From: Streptomyces rimosus
Lineage (GTDB): Bacteria > Actinomycetota > Actinomycetes > Streptomycetales > Streptomycetaceae
Assembly: GCF_008704655.1 (NCBI RefSeq)
Contig: NZ_CP023688.1
Span: 2,418,001-2,482,000 of the forward strand
Length of the DNA: 64,000 bases
Reading direction: 5' to 3'
How positions within the stretch are numbered: position 1 is the first letter of the stretch; each line of letters begins with the position of its first letter. Of this stretch, positions 9,568-16,614 are shown one piece after another. Below the pieces are notes generated by a model that saw only the letters and a program-made list of their open reading frames with translations, had not been told where the DNA came from and did not search any database. Made by a program: the position numbers and the translations under genes.

Positions 9568-9647
9568 AGCTTCGTCACCCCCTTGGCGACGAGCGCCACC
9601 AGCGCGAAGACCGCGAGCGTGGCGACGACGAAGGCCACGTCGGCCAT
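9564..9647 (-). CDS. 27-aa hydrophobic peptide, first ORF of the kdp operon
   Basis: Small ORF with ATG at 9647 and an excellent ribosome site (CTAGGAG, 6-7 nt upstream). It encodes [20 protein letters not shown] followed by AKGVTKL: one transmembrane helix with a short basic tail. Its TGA (9564-9566) overlaps the GTG of kdpF, so it appears to be the first cistron of the operon and coupled to kdpF. It resembles KdpF in size and topology but lacks the P-E-R-F end. It may be an extra small subunit, a regulatory peptide, or mainly a translational leader. No function can be assigned; conservation in other actinobacteria would decide. Confidence 0.7.
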   Translation of the reverse strand: MADVAFVVATLAVFALVALVAKGVTKL

Positions 9648-9719
9648 CGTGTGCTCCTAGTGGGATCGGTGAATCTGACCCCTAGAGCAAACCCCCAACC
9701 CGACCGTTTCCGACCGCCG

Positions 9720-9757
9720 TTGACGCCTCCCTTACGGCCATTAGCGCCGCATTGACG
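9720..9757 (-). promoter_or_regulatory. Candidate KdpE-type direct repeats upstream of kdp operon
   Basis: On the coding (minus) strand, CGTCAA (9757-9752), CGTAAG (9736-9731) and CGTCAA (9725-9720) recur at steps of 21 and 11 nt, one and two helical turns. They lie 73-110 nt upstream of the first ATG. OmpR-family regulators such as KdpE bind this kind of phased direct repeat. The role is inferred from spacing only. Confidence 0.35.
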
Positions 9758-9795
9758 ATTCTCATACGCTTCCCGCTCTGACCTGCACAAACGCG

Positions 9796-9832
9796 GATGG
9801 GCCGCACTCCTTGGGAGGGAGTGCGGCCCATC
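9796..9832 (-). terminator. Strong terminator hairpin after the dut/DUF3710 operon
   Basis: Perfect 15-bp stem (GATGGGCCGCACTCC and complement) with a 7-nt loop, 50 nt downstream of the DUF3710 stop. It isolates the kdp promoter from read-through. Confidence 0.9.
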
Positions 9833-9881
9833 GGGGGCGTGCTGTTTCGGCCGTGGAGGGGCCTTGCGCGGGCGCCGCGCG

Positions 9882-10655
9882 TCAGCGGATCTCGGTGATT
9901 TCCGGGCCCCGTTCCAGGCGCTCCACGCCGCCGCCGAAGCGGGAGGTTTCGGCGGATTCCTGTTGGACGCCGTCGGGGACCATCTGGGCGTCGTCGGGGA
10001 GCTTGAGGACGATGGGGTCGCGGGGGGCCATGGGGGCCTCGCCGCGGACGACCACGGTGTCCCGGAAGATGTGCTCCAGGATGCCGGCGGCCTCGGGCTG
10101 GACCGCGCCCTGGCCGGAGATGACGCCGCGCAGGAACCAGCGGGGGCCGTCGACGCCGACGAAGCGCACGACCTGGACGCCGTTGGTGCCGTCCGGGAGC
10201 TGGACCGGGACCTGGGCGCGCAGTTCCCAGCCGAGCGGGCCCTCGACCTCGTCGATGACGCCGCCCTGCTGGGTGATGCCCGCGCCGATCTCCTCGCGGA
10301 CCTCGCCCCAGATGCCCTCCTTCTTGGGGGCGGCGAACGCCTGGAGCTGTACGGCGCTGTCCTGGAGGACCACGGTCGCGGCGACGATCGCGTCGCCCGC
10401 GACCTCCACGCGCAGCTCCATGCCTTCCACGCCGGGCACGAACAGGCCGCCCAGGTCGACCCGTCCCTCGGCGGGGTCCGAGACCTCGGAGAGGTCCCAG
10501 GGGCCGTCGGGCCGCGGGGCGGGCGGCAGGTTCACGCGCCGCTCCTCCTCGGCGGGCCCGGCTGCCTCGTCCACGGAGTCCGAGGCCGTCGCGTCGGCTT
10601 CCGCCGCGCGGGCCGGCTCTGCGGGAGCCTCGTTCTTCTTGCGACGTCCGAACAC
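9882..10655 (-). CDS. DUF3710 domain-containing protein
   Basis: Conserved actinobacterial protein of unknown function, 257 aa. The GTG at 10655 is chosen because GGAAGGA lies just upstream and it follows the dut stop by 1 nt. The N terminus FGRRKKNEAP is typical of the family and is followed by an acidic, Ala/Glu-rich linker (~15-45). The folded DUF3710 region (~50-245) contains RVDLGGLFVPGVEGMELRVE, a KEGIWGEVREEI motif, and a late VRGEAPMAPRDPIVLKLP. No catalytic motif or membrane segment is visible. The tight coupling to dut suggests co-expression with nucleotide metabolism, but no role is established. Confidence 0.85.
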   Translation of the reverse strand: MFGRRKKNEAPAEPARAAEADATASDSVDEAAGPAEEERRVNLPPAPRPDGPWDLSEVSDPAEGRVDLGGLFVPGVEGMELRVEVAGDAIVAATVVLQDSAVQLQAFAAPKKEGIWGEVREEIGAGITQQGGVIDEVEGPLGWELRAQVPVQLPDGTNGVQVVRFVGVDGPRWFLRGVISGQGAVQPEAAGILEHIFRDTVVVRGEAPMAPRDPIVLKLPDDAQMVPDGVQQESAETSRFGGGVERLERGPEITEIR

Positions 10656-10656
10656 G

Positions 10657-11178
10657 TCACTGTCCTTCCCGGTCGGCACCGACCGATGCGTATCCATTCC
10701 CACCCGTGGAGCCGTCCACCGCCGCATGACCGCCGGTGGAACCGAATCCCCCCTCGGCCCGCGCCGAGCCGGGAAGTTCCGCCACCTCGTGGAAGCGCAC
10801 CTTCTCGACCTGCTGGACGACCAGTTGGGCGATCCGGTCGAACCTCTCGAACCGCACACGTTCGCGCGGGTCCAGATTGACCACGATCACCTTGATTTCC
10901 CCACGGTACCCGGCATCCACCGTCCCGGGGGCATTCACGAGCGCCACTCCGCAGCGGGCGGCCAGGCCCGAGCGGGGGTGCACGAACGCCGCGTACCCGT
11001 CGGGCAGTGCGATCGAGACCCCGGTCGGCAGCACCGCCCGCTCCCCCGGGGCGAGTTCCGCCGCCTCGGTGGTCACCAGGTCGGCGCCGGCGTCACCGGG
11101 GTGGCCGTAGGCGGGCAGCGGAACGTCCGGGTCCAGACGCCGGATCAGCACATCCACCGGGTTGCGTACCTGACTCAC
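10657..11178 (-). CDS. dut: Deoxyuridine 5'-triphosphate nucleotidohydrolase (dUTPase)
   Basis: Hydrolyses dUTP to dUMP and pyrophosphate, keeping uracil out of DNA and feeding thymidylate synthesis. It has 173 aa and a GTG start at 11178. All five trimeric dUTPase motifs are present: motif 1 GDAGADLVT, motif 2 VHPRSGLA, motif 3 GTVDAGYRGEIKV (catalytic Asp), motif 4 RIAQLVV, and the C-terminal P-loop-like motif 5 GGFGSTG. The start codon overlaps the stop of the upstream thioesterase gene (GTGA), and DUF3710 follows after 1 nt. The three genes are therefore translationally coupled. A ~20-residue tail follows motif 5. Confidence 0.97.
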   Translation of the reverse strand: MSQVRNPVDVLIRRLDPDVPLPAYGHPGDAGADLVTTEAAELAPGERAVLPTGVSIALPDGYAAFVHPRSGLAARCGVALVNAPGTVDAGYRGEIKVIVVNLDPRERVRFERFDRIAQLVVQQVEKVRFHEVAELPGSARAEGGFGSTGGHAAVDGSTGGNGYASVGADREGQ

Positions 11179-11768
11179 GGGTTCACCTCAAAAGCACGAG
11201 CTCGCCTGACCTGGTCCGGATCGGCCATCGCGGCCTGGATCTCGGCCGGCCGTCCGTTGTCGATGAAGTGGTCGATCTTCACCTCGATGAACACCGCGTC
11301 CGCGCGTACCGCGACCGGTCCTTCGGGCCCGCCGATGCGGCCCACCGCCGTCGAGTAGATCTTCCGGCCGTGGACGGCGGTTATCTCCGCGTCCAGGTGC
11401 AGGACCGTACCGACCGGTACGGGCCGTCGGAAGTCGGTCTCCAGGCGGCCGGTCACCGCGATCACCCGCAGCAGCCAGTTCAGCGCGCCCAGCGTCTCGT
11501 CCAGGGCGGTGGCCAGCACGCCGCCGTGCGCCAGGCCCGGCGCGCCCTGATGGGCCTCCTTGACCGTGAACTCGGCGGTCACCCGCACGCCCTCCTCGGC
11601 GCGGGCCTGCAGCTGCAGGCCGTGGGCCTGCGCCGCGCCGCAGCCGAAGCAGTGGTCGTAGTGCGCGCCGAGGAGTTCCCCGGGCGCGGGGGCGTCGGGA
11701 TGCCGCACCGGGGCGACGGCGTCGGCCGGTGGCGTCAGCCGCGTCGGGGCCTTGTCGGTTCCACTCAC
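11175..11768 (-). CDS. PaaI-family hotdog-fold thioesterase
   Basis: Predicted acyl-CoA thioesterase of the hotdog fold, 197 aa. The GTG at 11768 (VSGTDKAPTRL) is preferred; the frame is open further upstream but overlaps the divergent gene's promoter. Motifs: an N-terminal HCFGCGAAQAHGLQLQ Cys pair, LAHGGVLATALDETLGALNW (the helix with the HGG and Asp/Glu catalytic positions), and RPVPVGTVLHLDAEI. The Cys-x-x-Cys near the N terminus is common in the actinobacterial subgroup. Substrate unknown. It is the first gene of the coupled thioesterase-dut-DUF3710 operon. Confidence 0.85.
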   Translation of the reverse strand: MSGTDKAPTRLTPPADAVAPVRHPDAPAPGELLGAHYDHCFGCGAAQAHGLQLQARAEEGVRVTAEFTVKEAHQGAPGLAHGGVLATALDETLGALNWLLRVIAVTGRLETDFRRPVPVGTVLHLDAEITAVHGRKIYSTAVGRIGGPEGPVAVRADAVFIEVKIDHFIDNGRPAEIQAAMADPDQVRRARAFEVNP

Positions 11769-11826
11769 GAGTGCAGACCCTACCCGCGCGGCCAACCGGC
11801 CCGCGCCGCCGTGCCAAGCTGGAGTC

Positions 11827-12270
11827 ATGCAGTCGTACGAAGAACGCCTCACCGCGCCCCGCTCCTGGTGGGTGATCGCCGGCCTGATCGGTGTGGCCTG
11901 CGCCCTGATGCTGCTCCCGCTGGGGACGCTGCCCATGCTCGGCGGCCTGATCGGCGGCGCGGCGCTGGCCGCGGTGGCGGTCAGCTCGTACGGCTCGGTG
12001 CGGATCCGTGTGGTGGGCGACGCGCTGATCGCGGGCGACGCCCGGATCCCGGTCTCGGCGCTGGGCGAGGCCCGGGTGCTGGATCCGGAGGAGGCGGTGG
12101 CCTGGCGTACGCACAAGGCCGACACCCGCGCCTTCATGCTGCTGCGCAGCTACGTACGGACCGCGGTACGGGTCGAGATCACCGACCCGGAGGACCCGAC
12201 TCCGTACGCCTACCTCTCGACCCGCGAGCCGGAGCGCCTGGTGGCCGCGCTGGCGGCCGTACGGGCCTGA
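11827..12270 (+). CDS. DUF3093 family membrane protein
   Basis: Conserved actinobacterial protein, 147 aa, ATG at 11827. It starts MQSYEERLTAPRSWWVIAG, the usual DUF3093 opening. Two adjacent transmembrane segments (about 17-60) are followed by a cytoplasmic domain with SYGSVRIRVVGDALIAGDARIPVSALGEARVLD and YAYLSTREPERLVAAL near the end. Function is unknown. It diverges from the thioesterase-dut operon; in actinobacteria this family is regularly found beside dut. Confidence 0.88.
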   Translation: MQSYEERLTAPRSWWVIAGLIGVACALMLLPLGTLPMLGGLIGGAALAAVAVSSYGSVRIRVVGDALIAGDARIPVSALGEARVLDPEEAVAWRTHKADTRAFMLLRSYVRTAVRVEITDPEDPTPYAYLSTREPERLVAALAAVRA

Positions 12271-12405
12271 ACCGCCCCCGGACCAGGCGGCGCGGGCGGC
12301 CGGGGCGCCACGGTGCGCACAGCGGCCTTTTCGGGGGTGCGGGGGAAAGACCCCGGGGTGACGGGAGAGGCGTAGCGGGCCCTCGGTGGGCGGCCGGGGC
12401 GGCTC

Positions 12406-13242
12406 TCAGCGGGCGGCGCGCGGCGGCAGGGCCGTCGTCGCGGGCTCCGGCAGGGCTTCCCACGGCACCTGCTTCGTGCGCAGGTCCGCGCGGACCTTGT
12501 CCGCGAGCTTCTTGGTGTCCCGCCGGTTCATGAACGCGCCGACCGCGGCGCCGACCATGAACGGGGTGAGGTTCGGCAGATTGCGCAGCGTGCGCTTCAT
12601 GATCTGCTGGCGCAGTTCGCGCTTCATCTGTCCGCCGAGCGCCGCGTTGACCGTCGTGGGTTTCGTGACGTCGATGCCGCGCTCCTCGGTCCACGCGGCC
12701 AGGTAGGCGGTGCTGCGCTGGGCGAGGCTGCCGTGCGGACGCAGGCCGTAGACCTCGTGGAGCTCGGCGATGAGCTTGATCTCCACGGAGGCCACACCGA
12801 CGATCTCGGCGGCCAGCTCGGCCGGCATGGCGGGCGGCACCGGCAGCATCGCCGCCGCACCCACCCCCGCGCCGACGGTGGCCGTGCCCCGGGTGGCTCC
12901 GGCGACGAGCTTGTCGGCCAGTTCCTCGGGGGTCAGGCCGGGAAACTGGCGGCGCAGCGTCGCCAGGTCGCGGACCGGGATCCGCGGGGCGTTGTCGATG
13001 ATGCGCTCGGCGACCGCCGACAGGCCCTTGCGGAAGCCCGCGCGGCCCTTTCTGGCACCGCGGCCCACAGCCGCCGCGAGCGAGGCCGCACGGCCTCGCT
13101 CCTCCACTGCACCGGTCGTCCGCTCCGCGGGGAGGGCGGTCGGGTCGGCGGGCACGGGCGCGGTTTCGTCACGTGAGCGTGCGCCGGCCGCCGGGCCTTC
13201 CTCGCCCTTGCGTCCCTTGCGGAACGGGTTCACGCCTGCCAC
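12406..13242 (-). CDS. Conserved hypothetical protein
   Basis: A 278-aa protein, GTG at 13242 (a second GTG, at 13233, is in frame). The N-terminal ~65 residues are basic and low complexity (NPFRKGRKGEEG and Ala/Arg-rich). The conserved part begins near AERIIDNAPRIPVRDLATLRRQFPGLTPEELADKLV. It includes a Gly/Ala-rich helix pair TRGTATVGAGVGAAAMLP that could embed in a membrane, and a second Gly-rich segment PFMVGAAVGAFMNRRDTKKL. It weakly resembles EcsC-like proteins, but I cannot assign a family. It ends 135 nt from the convergent DUF3093 gene and starts 15 nt after the DUF4193 stop, so it is probably co-transcribed with DUF4193. Confidence 0.75.
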   Translation of the reverse strand: MAGVNPFRKGRKGEEGPAAGARSRDETAPVPADPTALPAERTTGAVEERGRAASLAAAVGRGARKGRAGFRKGLSAVAERIIDNAPRIPVRDLATLRRQFPGLTPEELADKLVAGATRGTATVGAGVGAAAMLPVPPAMPAELAAEIVGVASVEIKLIAELHEVYGLRPHGSLAQRSTAYLAAWTEERGIDVTKPTTVNAALGGQMKRELRQQIMKRTLRNLPNLTPFMVGAAVGAFMNRRDTKKLADKVRADLRTKQVPWEALPEPATTALPPRAAR

Positions 13243-13257
13243 GGCGTAGTCCGGTCC

Positions 13258-13560
13258 TCAGGCCGCGCAGTCGCGGCAGATCGGCTGGCCGTTCTTGTCC
13301 TCCGCGGCCAGCTGGCTGCGGTGGTGGACCAGGAAGCAGCTCATGCAGGTGAACTCGTCCTGCTGCTTGGGCAGCACCCGGACGGCGAGTTCCTCGTTGG
13401 AAAGGTCGGCGCCGGGCAGTTCCAGGCCCTCGGCCTGCTCGAACTCGTCGACGTCGACGGCCGAGGCGGACTTGTCGTTCCGCCGCGACTTCAGTTCTTC
13501 GATGCTGTCCTCGTTGAGGTCGTCATCTGTCTTGCGTGGGGTGTCGTAATCCGTAGCCAT
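13258..13560 (-). CDS. DUF4193 family protein
   Basis: Highly conserved small actinobacterial protein, 100 aa. The ATG at 13560 follows a GGGGGAGAG ribosome site; the longer frame upstream is not used by the family. It starts MATDYDTPRKTDDDLNEDSI, has an acidic middle, and ends in a four-cysteine metal-binding element: CMSC, then CRDC 26 residues after it (FTCMSCFLVHHRSQLA ... PICRDCAA). Zinc-ribbon-like; function unknown. It is probably the first gene of a two-gene transcript with the gene at 12406. Confidence 0.92.
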   Translation of the reverse strand: MATDYDTPRKTDDDLNEDSIEELKSRRNDKSASAVDVDEFEQAEGLELPGADLSNEELAVRVLPKQQDEFTCMSCFLVHHRSQLAAEDKNGQPICRDCAA

Positions 13561-14083
13561 GTCGCTCTCCCCCTCTGGGTGTCTGCGGTGTCTCCAGCGC
13601 ACGTAACGCGTGAGAGGCCGGACTTGTGCCCGACCTGAGGCGGAGATTTTGCCTCACATCAAGGTCTGTTACTCAATCGACACCCAACCGCACCCCTGAA
13701 GAGGTGATCGGTTTGGATGGCGATCAGGACCGTACACGGTCCGAATGTCGCACCTCGCGCACGCCATCACGTGTACTTCCCGTGATCAAGGGCCTGGGAA
13801 ACCCGGATTTTCCCGGCCTTCCGCCGACCGCGCCGATCACGGAGAGTGGATGGCTCGAACCCCGCGCCTGTGAGGGATCACACACGAACGGGCCGTCGGG
13901 CGGACCGTAGGAATTCAGCGCAAAGCGAACTCGGCGAAGGATCCATGGCCGCCCACCGTCCCGTCAAGCCGGGGTAGCCGCTGTGCGGAGGGCGACCAAG
14001 GGTGCCAAGAGACCGGGTCCCGGGTCAAAACGGACACCCCGGCCCTCGGCACCCCGCCGTCACGGCGGCTCCCCCAGCCCCCC
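13561..14083. other. Gene-free interval between cutS and DUF4193
   Basis: About 520 nt without a convincing gene. It should contain the DUF4193 promoter (right-to-left) near 13600-13700. A perfect 16-bp palindrome GGACCGTACACGGTCC sits at 13727-13742. Open frames on the + strand here lack ribosome sites and family resemblance. The region's C-rich left end (14040-14083) lies directly after the cutS stop. Confidence 0.5.
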
Positions 14084-15334
14084 TCACACGGGCAGGACGA
14101 CGCGCATCTCCAGGCCGCCGCCCTCGCGGGGCGTCGCCGTGATGGTGCCGTCGTGGGCGCGCACCACGGACCGCACGATGGACAGGCCCAGGCCGACGCC
14201 CTTGTCGCTGCCGGTGCGCTCGGTACGGAGGCGGCGGAACGGCTCGAAGAGGTTCTCCACCTCGTACGCCGGGACCGCCGGGCCGGTATTGGAGACGACC
14301 AGCACCGCGCAGCCCTGCTGCGGCTCCGTGGTCACTTCCACCCAGCCCTCGTCCTTGATGTTGTAGCGCACCGCGTTCTGTACGAGGTTGAGCGCGATGC
14401 GCTCCAGGAGGACGCCGTTGCCCTGGACGAACGCCTGCTGCCGTACACCGCGGATCTCCACGCCCTTGGCCTGGGCCTCGGCGCGGGCCTGGTCGAGGGC
14501 CTGGGAGGCGACCTCGGCCAGATCGACCGGTTTCTTGTCGACGATCTTGTTCTCGCTGCGGGCGAGCAGCAGCAGGCCCTCGACCAGCTGCTCGCTGCGC
14601 TCGTTGGTCGCCAGCAGTGTCTTGCCGAGCTGCGCCAGCTCCGGCGACGCGTCCGGATCGGCGAGCTGCACCTCCAGCAGCGTGCGGTTGATCGCCAACG
14701 GGGTGCGCAGCTCGTGCGAGGCGTTGGCGACGAAACGGCGCTGGGACTCGAATGCCCGGTCCAGGCGGTCGAGCATCTCGTCGAAGGTGTCGGCCAGCTC
14801 CTTGAGCTCGTCGTCCGGACCGCCCAGCTCGATACGGCGGTGCAGATCCGAGCCCGCCACGCGCTGCGCGGTCCGGGTGATCCGGCCCAGCGGCGACAGG
14901 ACACGGCCGGCCATCGCGTACCCGAAGGCGAACGCGACGACGGTCAGGCCCAGCAGCGCCAGCAGGGAGCGGTTGAGCAGGGTGTTCAGGGCCTGCGCCC
15001 GCTGGTGCTGGAGGCAGCTCTGGATCGCCTGGGTGAAGATCTCACCCGAGCTCTCATTGGGCAGGTTGCAGACGTTGCTGGTGGCCGCGAAGTTGCCGCG
15101 CAGGATCTTGACGGGCAGCTCGCTGCCTTCCTGGAGCGCGTTGGCTGCCAGCATGTAGATGATCGTGAGCAGCACGATGCCGGCCATCAGGAACATGCCG
15201 CCGTACAGCAGCGTGAGCCGTATCCGGATGGTCGGGCGCAGCCAGGGGAAGGGCCGGACGTTGACCGGCTTGGGGTCCCAGGTGGGCTTGGGCGGGGTGG
15301 TGGGCGGGGTGGGCGTCCTGGACGAGGTGGGCAT
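14084..15334 (-). CDS. cutS: CutS sensor histidine kinase
   Basis: Membrane sensor kinase of the CutRS system, 416 aa, 6 nt downstream of cutR. A proline-rich cytosolic start (1-33) precedes TM1 (~40-62), a short extracytoplasmic sensor loop (~67-120) and TM2 (~122-143). HAMP (~144-196) and HisKA follow, with phosphoacceptor His207 in NASHELRTPL. The HATPase part has NLVQNAVRYN, a G1-like VVSNTGPAVP, and DKGVGLGLSIVRSVVRAHDG. The sensor loop contains exactly two cysteines, C89 and C107. From memory, CutRS was first described as affecting antibiotic production in S. lividans and later linked to secretion/redox stress, with two conserved sensor cysteines. The name rests on recalled CutR similarity and synteny. 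Confidence 0.88.
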   Translation of the reverse strand: MPTSSRTPTPPTTPPKPTWDPKPVNVRPFPWLRPTIRIRLTLLYGGMFLMAGIVLLTIIYMLAANALQEGSELPVKILRGNFAATSNVCNLPNESSGEIFTQAIQSCLQHQRAQALNTLLNRSLLALLGLTVVAFAFGYAMAGRVLSPLGRITRTAQRVAGSDLHRRIELGGPDDELKELADTFDEMLDRLDRAFESQRRFVANASHELRTPLAINRTLLEVQLADPDASPELAQLGKTLLATNERSEQLVEGLLLLARSENKIVDKKPVDLAEVASQALDQARAEAQAKGVEIRGVRQQAFVQGNGVLLERIALNLVQNAVRYNIKDEGWVEVTTEPQQGCAVLVVSNTGPAVPAYEVENLFEPFRRLRTERTGSDKGVGLGLSIVRSVVRAHDGTITATPREGGGLEMRVVLPV

Positions 15335-15340
15335 CGCCGA

Positions 15341-15994
15341 TCAGATCCGGTACCCCGAGCCCGGCACCGTGACGATGACCGCCGGCTCGCCCAGCTTGCG
15401 GCGCAGGGTCATGACCGTGACCCGTACGACGTTCGTGAACGGATCGGTGTTCTCGTCCCAGGCCTTCTCCAGCAGCTGCTCGGCCGAGACGACCGTGCCC
15501 TCGCTGCGCATCAGCACCTCCAGCACCGCGAACTCCTTCGGCGCGAGCTGGACCTCCTTGCCGTCGCGGAAGACCTCGCGGCGGTTCGGGTCCAGCTTGA
15601 TGCCGGCCCGCTCCAGTACGGGCGGCAGGGCGACCGTCGTACGGCGGCCCAGGGCCCGTACGCGGGCGGTCAGCTCGGTGAAGGCGAACGGCTTGGGGAG
15701 GTAGTCGTCCGCACCGATCTCCAGGCCCTCGACGCGGTCGCTGACGTCGCCGGAGGCGGTGAGCATCAGCACCCGGGTGGGCAGGCCCAGCTCGACGATC
15801 CGGCGGCAGACGTCGTCGCCGTGCACCAGTGGAAGGTCCCGGTCCAGCACGACCACGTCGTAGTCATTGATTTCGATGCGTTCCTGGGCGGCCGCGCCGT
15901 CGTACACCACGTCGACGGCCATGGCCTCCCGGCGCAGCCCGGTGGCCACCGCATCGGCGAGCAGCTGCTCGTCCTCGACGACGAGAACACGCAC
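15341..15994 (-). CDS. cutR: CutR OmpR/PhoB-family response regulator
   Basis: DNA-binding response regulator, 217 aa, GTG at 15994 preceded by GGAAGGA. The receiver domain (1-115) has the acidic pair EDE (residues 7-9), phospho-acceptor VVLDRDLP (Asp51), switch Thr in LMLTASG, and Lys in DYLPKPF. The winged-helix domain (~125-217) ends with DPFTNVVRVTVMTLRRKLG and the wing TVPGSGYRI. The sequence closely follows what I remember of Streptomyces CutR. It forms an operon with cutS. The 15995-16356 upstream interval should contain its promoter. Confidence 0.9.
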   Translation of the reverse strand: MRVLVVEDEQLLADAVATGLRREAMAVDVVYDGAAAQERIEINDYDVVVLDRDLPLVHGDDVCRRIVELGLPTRVLMLTASGDVSDRVEGLEIGADDYLPKPFAFTELTARVRALGRRTTVALPPVLERAGIKLDPNRREVFRDGKEVQLAPKEFAVLEVLMRSEGTVVSAEQLLEKAWDENTDPFTNVVRVTVMTLRRKLGEPAVIVTVPGSGYRI

Positions 15995-16356
15995 GTCGCT
16001 AGTCCTTCCTCACAGCCCTGGACGTACCGGGGCACGGCAAAATCGGAGCCCCTCCATCCTGCCCCGAACAGCTGTAAACCGGCAGTAAGGGGGGTGGCCG
16101 GTGGTGTACGGGACCATCGGCCCGGGACCCGGGGTCCCCACGGCGGGCCACCGGAACGCCGTCCTTCGGCCCCTTCCCGAATTGTCGGGCCGCTTGAGGT
16201 TTCCGTGAGGTTGCCGCTGGGGAGGACGACTGCACACCCGCGATCACGCCCTGTACGGCGCCATTTCGCGCTCTGATCCATCGCAGGGACCACGCCGTGA
16301 TCGTCCCACCCGTCGGCACACCCCCGTGCCACCGACCCACGACGAGGGGGCGCACC
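15995..16356. other. Intergenic region upstream of cutR
   Basis: About 360 nt without a gene. It contains an inverted repeat with 8-bp arms, CGATCACG at 16241-16248 and CGTGATCG at 16296-16303, separated by 47 nt. The cutRS promoter must lie here on the minus strand and that of the small gene at 16357 on the plus strand. I could not recognise sigma-factor elements with confidence. Confidence 0.4.
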
Positions 16357-16530
16357 ATGGACGCGTTCACCGCAGGCATTCTGCAGCGCATACGGAACAC
16401 CGAAGCCGACCTGGACCGGGCCCGCGAGGCGGGCGACGACTTCCTCGTCGAGGTGGAGCAGGCCGAGCTGGAGGATCTGCAGCGCCTTGCCAGCGAGCAC
16501 GGCGTACAGGTCACCGCAGCCACCGCCTGA
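16357..16530 (+). CDS. Small conserved acidic helical protein
   Basis: A 57-aa protein. The ATG at 16357 is selected by a GAGGGGG ribosome site 6 nt upstream. It reads MDAFTAGILQRIRNTEADLD and continues with heptad-like acidic residues (REAGDDFLVEVEQAELEDLQRLASEHG). It looks like one or two amphipathic helices that could form a coiled coil. No cysteines, no signal peptide, no recognised family. It is convergent with the inositol monophosphatase gene, with a terminator hairpin between. Confidence 0.75.
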   Translation: MDAFTAGILQRIRNTEADLDRAREAGDDFLVEVEQAELEDLQRLASEHGVQVTAATA

Positions 16531-16557
16531 GCACCTCCCGGCCCCGTTTGACGACGG

Positions 16558-16592
16558 CAGCGCCCCGGCCCCGCGAAGGGACCGGGGCGCTG
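16558..16592. terminator. Bidirectional terminator hairpin
   Basis: Stem CAGCGCCCCGG / CCGGGGCGCTG (11 bp), extended by further imperfect pairing, between the convergent genes ending at 16530 and 16615. Confidence 0.8.
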
Positions 16593-16614
16593 TCGTGTGC
16601 GGGGATGGGGCCGC

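Noticed and set aside
13626..13910. Open frame on the + strand in the cutS-DUF4193 gap
   Set aside because: Composition does not match neighbouring codon usage and no start signal is visible.
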